Shown here in pieces: positions 12,339 to 22,700 of a DNA stretch of 64,000 bases (position 1 is the first letter of the stretch; each line of letters begins with the position of its first letter). Position numbers and translations under genes: made by a program. Below the pieces are notes generated by a model. The model searched no databases and was not told where the DNA came from. It saw nothing but the letters and a program-made list of their open reading frames with translations. Source of the DNA: Drosophila miranda (Eukaryota; Arthropoda; Insecta; Diptera; Drosophilidae); assembly GCF_003369915.1 (NCBI RefSeq), contig NW_022881603.1:13799593-13863592 (forward strand), in the 5' to 3' direction.

Positions 12339-13504
12339 CTAGGATCTTGCAGCGCCCAACGTAGGCTTACACCCACTGATCGGATATTCTCTCAGCTGCT
12401 CCCCGTTCCGGACTCGGATCGCGTAAAAGTAGCGGGCGATCTCGTCATCGAGGCCCGTCTTCAAGACTCGCACCATTTCGGGCTCATCCAAAGGTGTGGT
12501 GAGTCTAGCCGCCAGCCTGCGCATCGCTCTAAAGTACTCTTCCACAGATTCGCCAGATTGTTGTCGTCGCTCATGCAAGGTGCGTAGCCGCTCGAACTCG
12601 CCACACACTGCTCGGAACCGGGACACCAAATCCTCGTCTTTCAAATCCTCCCATACTTCCGGACGCCGTTCTCGGACAAATTGCCAATACCACTCCGCCG
12701 CTTGTCCTTTGACGAGATGGTGAAAGTTGTCAAGGACCTCGTCCCACGACCGTCGGTTCTGCCTACGGAGGAACTCGACCCTGAACACGAAGCCCTGCAC
12801 CGTCATCTTATTTGGGTCTCCATCTCCGTCGAGGTGGATTTCCCATATGTCGACACGTCCCCATCTCGCTCCTCTCCAATCATCTCTCCTTTCAAATGGT
12901 GGCAGATCTGTTGGACCTCCGCCGTCTCCTGATGTCTCCCGTCTCTGCCTTCCAGCACCTGGATCCAGGTCCGCATCGCCTATTCCTCGGCGCCAGTTCT
13001 GGCTCAACCTCGCCGGCTTCCTTGGAGGCGACTGGGAATTCCATGCGTCATCGTCCTTGGACCTTTTTGGAATGGTCCCTGTGTTCGGCTTCTGCCTGAG
13101 GTGAGCTAGAGGCTGCTGATCGCCATTATTATCCTTGATTTCATTCTGGTCTCTTTCCAATCTCAGGTCTTGGATCAATTCTACGTTCTGGCGCAGAGGC
13201 GCCATCACCTCTGTTATGGCCCCATCAGCTCCATAAAGCCGCGACGGATCTCCTCCTGCAGCGTCTTACTCAGGGTATCTGCCATGCTGCCTCTCCACGT
13301 CTCTTGTGCTTGCGCTATGGCGACATTTACTCCTGAGAGAATCTCGGAGGGCAGTGCGTTGGATTGGCCTGGCAAATTCCAGCTGTCGTCTCCACGCCCC
13401 TCAGCGCCCTGTGTGTCACCGCCTTGCATCTGTCCTTGGAGGTTACCTGGTGGAGGAGTCCTGCGGGTCATTTTCTGTTTAGACCGCAAGTTGTACGCGC
13501 TCAT
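12339..13504 (-). pseudogene. gag of gag-only element, unit 3, one-base deletion
   Basis: Matches the intact gag except for loss of one base near 13220 (GGCCCCATC where the intact copy has GGCCCCCATC). This breaks the frame after about 97 codons. The remaining 289 codons, including the gag domain, are open. It lacks the lesions of units 1 and 2. Confidence 0.8.
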
Positions 13505-14439
13505 CAACTTAGCCCTATATTTCCCTACCTCTAACTACCCTATTTATCTTTTTATTCACTACACTCTATTACACTCATACACTCTATCTATTCTTCTTTC
13601 AGAACAATCGCCTAAACACTACCTATAACGCTAACTCACTGATCTTCAGCACAAAAACACTTAATACGGCAAAACAATAATAAGGGGGAAAGGAACCACA
13701 ACTACTACTAGGGCCAACTCCGCACATTCCTGTCCAACGTCTAGAACTTTGCGAGCGCTATTGACTAATCTTATCTTCCTTGGAAGATTAAGAGTCAAGG
13801 GCGCTCACTTCTCTACAGTCGCTGTTTCCGCCTACTTCCCTACAGAATGCCCGTTGCGGGATGTTGTAGCTGCTCCGAGTGCAACGCGTGGCCGACTTCT
13901 GTCCCACGGGCCACTCAGAACAAAAATCTCATTGAGAATCTACCCTCCCGACTGCATCCAGCGGTAACCAGGGGAAGCGAAAAACAGAAATCTTTCTGTC
14001 CATATCCTAACTTCGGGGATTTCTTTTTTCTTCTTCAGGTTCTCATTTTGCACACCAGGCACCGGGCCGGTTGCTAACTGGCTTGTGGATTCTCCTCTGC
14101 CAGTGCCAAACCAAATCCCCTCTTGAGATTTCCTGCTTCCCGTTGTCAGATAAGTGCCGAATCATTAAACAACAAAAAAAAACTTTTTACTTTGTGGATT
14201 TTCTTTGCATCCTCAGATCCCTCAGCGCCGTGCTTCTGTGAGCCAACTCGTCGGGTCCCTCACAGGCCACCGGAACACCGATGGACCCCAGATTGCAAAA
14301 TACCACTCGAGATCTATCTTCTCTGCTGGATATTTATACTTTCTTCGACGTCTGTGTGATTCGCATCCGTACTCTCCCTCTTTGATGGTAGAGCCAGGAC
14401 TGCGAGTCCACTTCCCTGTCTCAGATTGGGCGCCATTAT

Positions 14440-15066
14440 TGTTACGAACCTTTGTTTTCTTCGGGGCAAGGCCGGCTAGCCAGTCATCCCAGGGCTGGGT
14501 ACTTCCCAAGCCCTCAGGTCGCACAATATACCAACTAATTGGACATCTCGAACAAATTGAAACAACAAAAGTAACCGACAAAAAAAAAACTGCAAACGGA
14601 CTCTACTCGACAAACAACATTGCAGTAACTTTCTTCAACACAGACGTGGACCAGGTCGAGGTGTCGATGTTTTTACCCCTGACGTACCCTCCCTACCTGA
14701 GATCTGAATAACAACGTTTTGGATCACCCTGCCATGTGCAGCAGCCTTACACTCTCGTTGCTGTGGCTCCTCTTCCCCCATATGAAACGCTTAGCAATTC
14801 ATTTTCTTCGTTATAATTTTCACTTCAATTTCCTAATTTTACACGGTATCATCGCTACACTAAGCCTGCCTATTCATACCCCTCTCATCTTATCACTACG
14901 GGCGGTTAATAAATAAATAGATAAATAGAAATAATTAACATAATAAATATAAATAAGTTACATATAGATATAATATGGACGGACTTAAATTAGGGGATTA
15001 ACATATACATATAAATGGAGACGTCTAACAAAAATAAATAATGGGAGTAAATAAGTTAATTGATGA
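14440..15066 (-). repeat. Gag-only element LTR, array 1, LTR 4
   Basis: Starts TGTTACGAAC. It shares with LTR 5 the variants GTGTGATTCGCATCC just outside the LTR and TGGATCACCCTGCC inside it. LTRs 4 and 5 form a second sister pair. Confidence 0.75.
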
Positions 15067-15873
15067 TTTTTTTCTCTCCCTAAATGGGCGAGGGACCCGC
15101 ACTACGTGGCCAGGATAGTTTCTTCGAGACCAGCAAAACCAAGCCAGAATGGCGGAGCTGTGGCCTATTCCCTATGGATTTGCCAACAAAAAGAATAAAT
15201 TTGGGGTTTCTTTACTCCCCCTTTGAAGCGGACTCACTCTGGTGCTTTTTGGGTCTACTTTCCGTCCCGCTGGTCAGCTCTAAAGTTCCTGGTGTTTCAC
15301 TGATCTTGATCCCCTGGAATCACAGATTTATTTATCTTTTATCGGGTGATGGCCACTACTCCATCCTCATCCCACTCACTTTTTCTTTCAAAACTAAAAA
15401 AATCACTTTCTCTGAACCCCCTCTTGGCTTAGCTGCTCTGTTTAATGCTCCCGGGCCGCTGATCCCCATCGCTCTCTCTTCTATCGCCCTTGAACTAGGT
15501 TCAAGGGCATGGCCTGATTCGGGCTGCTGGCGGCTCTCTTTTCTTTGGGGTATGGGTGAGTTGGCTTCGGGACTCCGTTATGGGATGAGATCGGAAATCC
15601 TCTCTCATAACGGCTCCGGAGAGCGCGCGGAACTCTCACTCTCCAGGACCAGGTGGCGCCACTCTTGCTAACCCTTTCCCCTTAAATTTTGGCCTTGGCA
15701 CTATGTTCGAACTTCTTTCCTCCTCACCGCTTCTATGGGATATCACCTATCGATATCTTCGCATGCAACACCTAGCGAAAATTCGAGCGACCATAGCCGC
15801 GGAGAATTATTCGCAAACATCGAAGAGTTACACGTTTCACTAAAACTGCTGGCCTTCCCGGACATTACGGTGC

Positions 15874-17040
15874 CTAGGATCTTGCAGCGCCCAACGTAGG
15901 CTTACACCCACTGATCGGATATTCTCTCAGCTGCTCCCCGTTCCGGACTCGGATCGCGTAAAAGTAGCGGGCGATCTCGTCATCGAGGCCCGTCTTCAAG
16001 ACTCGCACCATTTCGGGCTCATCCAAAGGTGTGGTGAGTCTAGCCGCCAGCCTGCGCATCGCTCTAAAGTACTCTTCCACAGATTCGCCAGATTGTTGTC
16101 GTCGCTCATGCAAGGTGCGTAGCCGCTCGAACTCGCCACACACTGCTCGGAACCGGGACACCAAATCCTCGTCTTTCAAATCCTCCCATACTTCCGGACG
16201 CCGTTCTCGGACAAATTGCCAATACCACTCCGCCGCTTGTCCTTTGACGAGATGGTGAAAGTTGTCAAGGACCTCGTCCCACGACCGTCGGTTCTGCCTA
16301 CGGAGGAACTCGACCCTGAACACGAAGCCCTGCACCGTCATCTTATTTGGGTCTCCATCTCCGTCGAGGTGGATTTCCCATATGTCGACACGTCCCCATC
16401 TCGCTCCTCTCCAATCATCTCTCCTTTCAAATGGTGGCAGATCTGTTGGACCTCCGCCGTCTCCTGATGTCTCCCGTCTCTGCCTTCCAGCACCTGGATC
16501 CAGGTCCGCATCGCCTATTCCTCGGCGCCAGTTCTGGCTCAACCTCGCCGGCTTCCTTGGAGGCGACTGGGAATTCCATGCGTCATCGTCCTTGGACCTT
16601 TTTGGAATGGTCCCTGTGTTCGGCTTCTGCCTGAGGTGAGCTAGAGGCTGCTGATCGCCATTATTATCCTTGATTTCATTCTGGTCTCTTTCCAATCTCA
16701 GGTCTTGGATCAATTCTACGTTCTGGCGCAGAGGCGCCATCACCTCTGTTATGGCCCCCATCAGCTCCATAAAGCCGCGACGGATCTCCTCCTGCAGCGT
16801 CTTACTCAGGGTATCTGCCATGCTGCCTCTCCACGTCTCTTGTGCTTGCGCTATGGCGACATTTACTCCTGAGAGAATCTCGGAGGGCAGTGCGTTGGAT
16901 TGGCCTGGCAAATTCCAGCTGTCGTCTCCACGCCCCTCAGCGCCCTGTGTGTCACCGCCTTGCATCTGTCCTTGGAGGTTACCTGGTGGAGGAGTCCTGC
17001 GGGTCATTTTCTGTTTAGACCGCAAGTTGTACGCGCTCAT
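15874..17040 (-). CDS. gag of the gag-only LTR element, intact copy
   Basis: Structural Gag-type polyprotein of a Ty3/gypsy-like element, 388 codons from ATG at 17040; the TTG just before it is not needed. Residues ~1-125 are Gln/Glu/Arg-rich and predicted helical. Residues ~130-215 are Pro/Asp/Arg-rich. Residues ~235-345 resemble a Retrotrans_gag (capsid) domain: KMTVQGFVFRVEFL, an AAEWYWQFV segment, and ESVEEYFRAMRRLAARL. It ends in GAARS with no CCHC zinc knuckle and no fused protease, so the nucleocapsid part and all of pol are absent. The downstream ~830 nt has no coding match. This is the only copy of six in the window without a frame lesion, and it shows that the 388-codon frame is the ancestral form of this subfamily. 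Capsid-forming ability is inferred, not shown. Confidence 0.85.
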   Translation of the reverse strand: MSAYNLRSKQKMTRRTPPPGNLQGQMQGGDTQGAEGRGDDSWNLPGQSNALPSEILSGVNVAIAQAQETWRGSMADTLSKTLQEEIRRGFMELMGAITEVMAPLRQNVELIQDLRLERDQNEIKDNNGDQQPLAHLRQKPNTGTIPKRSKDDDAWNSQSPPRKPARLSQNWRRGIGDADLDPGAGRQRRETSGDGGGPTDLPPFERRDDWRGARWGRVDIWEIHLDGDGDPNKMTVQGFVFRVEFLRRQNRRSWDEVLDNFHHLVKGQAAEWYWQFVRERRPEVWEDLKDEDLVSRFRAVCGEFERLRTLHERRQQSGESVEEYFRAMRRLAARLTTPLDEPEMVRVLKTGLDDEIARYFYAIRVRNGEQLREYPISGCKPTLGAARS

Positions 17041-17976
17041 CAACTTAGCCCTATATTTCCCTACCTCTAACTACCCTATTTATCTTTTTATTCACTACAC
17101 TCTATTACACTCATACACTCTATCTATTCTTCTTTCAGAACAATCGCCTAAACACTACCTATAACGCTAACTCACTGATCTTCAGCACAAAAACACTTAA
17201 TACGGCAAAACAATAATAAGGGGGAAAGGAACCACAACTACTACTAGGGCCAACTCCGCACATTCCTGTCCAACGTCTAGAACTTTGCGAGCGCTATTGA
17301 CTAATCTTATCTTCCTTGGAAGATTAAGAGTCAAGGGCGCTCACTTCTCTACAGTCGCTGTTTCCGCCTACTTCCCTACTGAATGCCCGTTGCGGGATGT
17401 TGTAGCTGCTCCGAGTGCAACGCGTGGCCGACTTCTGTCCCCACGGGCCACTCAGAACAAAAATCTCATTGAGAATCTACCCTCCCGACTGCATCCAGCG
17501 GTAACCAGGGGAAGCGAAAAACAGAAATCTTTCTGTCCATATCCTAACTTCGGGTATTTCTTTTTTCTTCTTCAGGTTCTCATTTTGCACACCAGGCACC
17601 GGGCCGGTTGCTAACTGGCTTGTGGATTCTCCTCTGCCAGTGCCAAACCAAATCCCCTCTTGAGATTTCCTGCTTCCCGTTGTCAGATAAGTGCCGAATC
17701 ATTAAACAACAAAAAAAAACTTTTTACTTTGTGGATTTTCTTTGCATCCTCAGATCCCTCAGCGCCGTGCTTCTGTGAGCCAACTCGTCGGGTCCCTCAC
17801 AGGCCACCGGAACACCGATGGACCCCAGATTGCAAAATACCACTCGAGATCTATCTTCTCTGCTGGATATTTATACTTTCTTCGACGTCTGTGTGATTCG
17901 CATCCGTACTCTCCCTCTTTGATGGTAGAGCCAGGACTGCGAGTCCACTTCCCTGTCTCAGATTGGGCGCCATTAT

Positions 17977-18603
17977 TGTTACGAACCTTTGTTTTCTTCG
18001 GGGCAAGGCCGGCTAGCCAGTCATCCCAGGGCTGGGTACTTCCCAAGCCCTCAGGTCGCACAATATACCAACTAATTGGACATCTCGAACAAATTGAAAC
18101 AACAAAAGTAACCGACAAAAAAAAAACTGCAAACGGACTCTACTCGACAAACAACATTACAGTAACTTTCTTCAACACAGACGTGGACCAGGTCGAGGTG
18201 TCGATGTTTTTACCCCTGACGTACCCTCCCTACCTGAGATCTGAATAACAACGTTTTGGATCACCCTGCCATGTGCAGCAGCCTTACACTCTCGTTGCTG
18301 TGGCTCCTCTTCCCCCATATGAAACGCTTAGCAATTCATTTTCTTCGTTATAATTTTCACTTCAATTTCCTAATTTTACACGGTATCATCGCTACACTAA
18401 GCCTGCCTATTCATACCCCTCTCATCTTATCACTACGGGCGGTTAATAAATAAATAGATAAATAGAAATAATTAACATAATAAATATAAATAAGTTACAT
18501 ATAGATATAATATGGACGGACTTAAATTAGGGGATTAACATATACATATAAATGGAGACGTCTAACAAAAATAAATAATGGGAGTAAATAAGTTAATTGA
18601 TGA
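17977..18603 (-). repeat. Gag-only element LTR, array 1, LTR 5 (5' LTR at the array edge)
   Basis: Starts TGTTACGAAC. Its outer edge reaches PDS5 exon 6 through a T-run. TTAATTGATG occurs both at the LTR end (18593-18602) and in the flanking exon (18611-18620). This may reflect microhomology at the junction rather than a normal target-site duplication. Confidence 0.7.
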
Positions 18604-18610
18604 TTTTTTT

Positions 18611-18704
18611 TTAATTGATGCAGCGCAACAGCTGGGCATCTTTGCGTAGATTGTTACTGAATTGTGTGAGATATTCGGAAGCTTTCAAGGGATCGGGAAG
18701 CAAT
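18611..18704 (-). pseudogene. pds5: PDS5 exon 6, truncated by the array
   Basis: Follows acceptor TTGTAG at 18705-18710. It encodes LLPDPLKASEYLTQF and SNNLRKDAQLLRC in the phase expected after exon 5. It ends at the junction with the gag-only LTR. It lies 7.5 kb from exon 5 because of the nested insertions; without them the intron would be ~65 bp. Confidence 0.8.
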
Positions 18705-19104
18705 CTACAAGCGACACACACAGTTCAGTTCAGTCATCAGCATAGCTCGCAAACGACGGTCAACACTTTTTCCCTTTGCTGTCGCGTCACTGACAAAACC
18801 GAAAAAGACCACGAAGACACGGTCTCTCACTGAGCAGAACACTTTTTGTCTCTTCGCTTGTGTTATGTGTTTCGGGTTTTCGGGTGAGCCCGACACACGA
18901 TCGTGTCTCTCAATAACAACTTAGAAAGACACTTTGGTCCATGATGCAATTATACAAGGTGGTCTCGTCGGCAAAAGTTAGTCCCTTAACGTATGCTAGC
19001 AATAAGTGCGAGTGAAGGGCACATAGTATAGTGAGTGTGAGTGAGACGGTATATGTTGATGTTGATTAACCCTTAATTACCCTTAATTTAAAAATAAAAT
19101 GATT

Positions 19105-19498
19105 GTTTGAGATGCCAAGCTTTTTTGGCACCTATGTGTTTCAAAAATGAAAAGAGATTTCGGGTTAAACCTTATAATTCGTATTTAATCTTGGTGGCTT
19201 AGCGGAAGCCGATTGCTTGCTATTGCCAGATAAACCTTATGCGAGATCGATATGCAACCAACGCGCAGAGGGGTTAGCATAGAACTAAACTATAGACGAC
19301 GGCGTTAGATCAAAGTGATTGCCGAAGTGGCGGCAGCAGATCAAAGTAGTTGCCGAAGTGGCGGCGGCAGTGAGCCCCTTTAGCGGGAGAGCGCAGCAGC
19401 TCTGCAGAACGTCAACGTTTTACAACATAGGCGGCTCTCTCCGCTCATACAATAATAATGTTAAAGTTTCGGTTATTCTTCAGCGGCTGGCCCGAACA
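19105..19498 (-). repeat. BEL-A 3' LTR
   Basis: TG...CA ends. Contains a ~31-bp direct duplication (GATCAAAGT..TTGCCGAAGTGGCGGC) at 19310-19372. Confidence 0.9.
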
Positions 19499-19732
19499 TA
19501 CTCCCCCGTTGGGAGCTAGTCTCTCAACAGATTCCTTAAGGGGCAGCAAACATAGCCGAGTGACGGCCCTCCTGATGTTTCCTGAGGATGTCTTCAGGTC
19601 AGCGACGCGACACACTCCGTCCTTGCCCAAAACGACATCGACCACTCTAGCCAGTGGCCAACGCATTGGAGGAAGATTTTCGTCCTTCACCAGAACGAGG
19701 TCGTTCTTGCAGATGTTTTGCGCGGGGGTACG

Positions 19733-22700
19733 TTACTTGGCGCGCTCTTGCAAAAGAGTGAGATACTCTTCGCGCCAACGGCTCCAAAATATTTGCTGTA
19801 GTTGGGTGACCCGCTGCCAGCCATCCAGACGATTGTAGTTCAGCTTCGTTAGGTCAGGCAGATGAGCAGGAGTCAAAACGTCTAAATCATCAGGATTTTC
19901 TGAAAGCGAGAGCAAAGGGCGAGAGTTAACAATTGCAGTGATCTGACAGATCAGAGTGCGCAGCTCGTCGAAGCTAAGCACAGATGGTCCAACTGAGCGG
20001 TACAGGTGATATTTTGCGGTCTTCACGGCCGCTTCCCACAACCCGCCAAAATGCGGAGAGCGAGGTGGGATGAAACGCCAGTCGATCGAGTCAGCCAAGC
20101 AGGAGTCGTGGACCTCCTTCATATGCGGTTCGCTCAGACAAAGCTTCTTTAGCTCCAGAAGCTCGTTCTTGGCCCCAACGAAGTTTGTCGCATTGTCCGA
20201 CCAAATTTGACTTGGCCTACCTCGAGTGGAAGTAAAACGCTTTAGTGCGCCTAGAAACGATGCGGTGGTCAAATCCTTTACGAGCTCCATGTGTATAGCC
20301 TTAGAAGTGAAACAGATGAATACGCTAATGTAGCTCTTGATCGGAGGCCTCGTGCGGATTTCTGATCGGTAGAAAAAAGGTCCACAGTAATCTACTCCAG
20401 TGACTTCAAAAGCTCGAGATCCTTCCAAACGTTCCTTAGGTAGGTCTCCCATGATGTGTTCGACCATGCGCGGCCTAGTCCTGAAGCATCTCACACATCT
20501 GCTGACGATCCTTGAAACTGCCTTAACACCTCCAATGGGCCAATATTCCAGCCGAATTTTGGATAGCAAGGCGCGAGGTCCGGCATGGAGGTTTCTTTCA
20601 TGATAATATCTTATCAGCGCAAAGGTAATGGAATGTCCCTTTGGCAGAATGAGCGGGTGCTGAGCGTCAAATCCTAGCGATGAGTTGCCAAGACGACCTC
20701 CAACTCTAAGTAGTCCAGAATGATCGATGAACGGGTTGAGCGAACTAATAGAACTGGATTTCATGACTTGACCATTGCGCCGAATCTCCTTTATGTCCAT
20801 CCACAAATTTGCCAGCTGAATGTGTCGAATTAGAAGATGCGTTCCTTGCCAAATATCAGAAACGGTGAGTCCTGGATGCCTAAGACGATGTATAAATTTA
20901 TGCATGTAGGCGAATGTGCGCTGCATGCGAAAGAATAAATTCGCAAATTTGCATCCGGACGTGAGATCGGCATGTGGAGACGTGATTAGCAATCCTCTCT
21001 TGCGAAGCTCCAAAGTTGCTATGTTGTTAGATGGAGATACAGGCCACTTATCCTTGGAGCCTAGCAAAAAGGATGGGCCGTGAAACCATAGCTCTGACTG
21101 GATAAGATGGTTGGGAAGCGAGCCTCTCGAGAGAATATCAGCAGGATTTAACGATGTGGGAACATAGCGCCATTCCATGGCTGCCGTCAACTCCTGAATT
21201 GATGCCACTCGATTTGCCACGAAAACTTGAAATTTAGCTGGCTCGTCCCTAATCCAAGATAATGCTGTTGACGAATCCGACCAGCAATAGAACCGACCTG
21301 TAAAGATTTCCATGTCCTTTACATTCTGCATGATTTTCGCAAGCAAATGGGCTCCACTTAATTCCAGCTTAGGAATCGATATAGTCTTTAGCGGCGCCAC
21401 TCGCGACTTTGAGCACAAAACGTGGCTCAAAGACTGGGCTTCCCTGGACACGACATACACGCAAGCGCCATATGCTTCTAAGCTGGCATCATAGAATTCG
21501 TGAACTTCTGTAGCCACACTAGAACGAAGAACCAAGCGAGGAAATGAGATCCGAGAAATGCTTGCCAAACTATTTCTCAAGTCCATCCAAGTTGAATGCA
21601 ACGCTGAGGGTAGGCTTTCATCCCAATCCAAATTTTCTCTCCAAAGCTGCTGAAGGAAGATTTTGCACCGGACAATGACTGGATTTATCAATCCAAGAGG
21701 GTCGTAGAACCGCGCAATCGTAGATAAAACCGACCGCTTTGATGGCTTTGAGTTTGTGTCCAGTGCGGACAAGGCAAAAAGCAGCTGATCCGAAGCAGGG
21801 TCCCACGCTAAGCCGAGAGTTTTGGCAATGTCGCTTCCATCATTAAACTTTAGGAACTTCTCTATGTCATCTTCAGGGGTTCCCTCAAGTACTTCCTGGT
21901 GACTGGAGCACCATTTCCTAAGTCTAAAATTACCACGGGACAGTAAAGCTGATGTTTGGTGCATCTTGTCCATGACCTGTGCGACCGAATTACCGCCCGA
22001 AATAAGGTCATCCACGTAAAACTCCTGCCGCAGAGCAGCTGAGCCAAGAGGGTAGGACTCACCCTCGTCGATGGCCAGCTGGTGCATTGCGCGGACCGCT
22101 AAAAATGATGCAGCCCTCGTCCCGTATGTGACGGTGTCTAATGTGTAAACTTGAACCTCGGACTCGATGGAATCTCGCCATAGGATGCACTGATACAAAT
22201 TTTCGGGTGGAGACACTCGTACGCAGCGGTACATTTTACAAATGTCCCCAGTGAGAGCGACTGGATATGTTCGAAAGCGAATCAATATGTTAAACAATGC
22301 AGGCTGAATAACAGGGCCTGTCATCATCACATAATTTAGAGAATATCCAGTTGATGTAGCTGCGGATCCGTCGAAAACGACACGGAGTTTTGTCGTCGTA
22401 CTGTCCTCCTTTAGGACACAGTGATGAGGCAAGAAATATTTGCAGAGACTACGGGAATCAGGGTTGACTTGGTGCATATGATGCAAATCAATGTACTCCC
22501 TCATAAAGGCGGAATACCGCTCCTTGAGTGTAGGATTACGCTCCAGTTTTCGCTCCAGACTGATGAACCGTCGATAAGCCTGAGCATAAGATTCTCCTAA
22601 ACGATCAGTATTGTTATTTAGCGGCAGACGAACTGCATACTCCCCGGATGGCAACCGTGAAAGGTGGCTTACGAAATGTGCTTCACAATCGTCTTCTTCT

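Larger units (their letters stand above)
2875..18610 (-). repeat. Tandem array 1 of a gag-only LTR retrotransposon (~3.53-kb unit)
   Basis: Five LTRs start at 3800, 7381, 10915, 14440 and 17977, a spacing of 3525-3581 bases. The sequence between them is nearly identical. Each unit, read on the minus strand, has an LTR of ~625 bp, a 4-nt gap, a TGGCGCCCAA primer site, a ~900-nt leader, gag (388 codons when intact), ~830 nt without credible coding, and a purine tract (AGGGAGAG plus A-run) before the next LTR. No protease, reverse transcriptase, RNase H or integrase motif appears in any frame of the ~2.9-kb internal part. The left end is a unit truncated just upstream of gag (2875-3799). The right end is an LTR joined to exon 6 of the PDS5 gene. 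Adjacent units share a single LTR, as unequal LTR recombination would produce. Confidence 0.85.

Noticed and set aside
18615..18833. 72-codon plus-strand frame at the array edge
   Set aside because: It overlaps PDS5 exon 6 in antisense and the end of the inverted-repeat element, and has no domain.
20400..20603. Plus-strand frames opposite BEL-A pol
   Set aside because: Shadows of the long minus-strand gag-pol frame.
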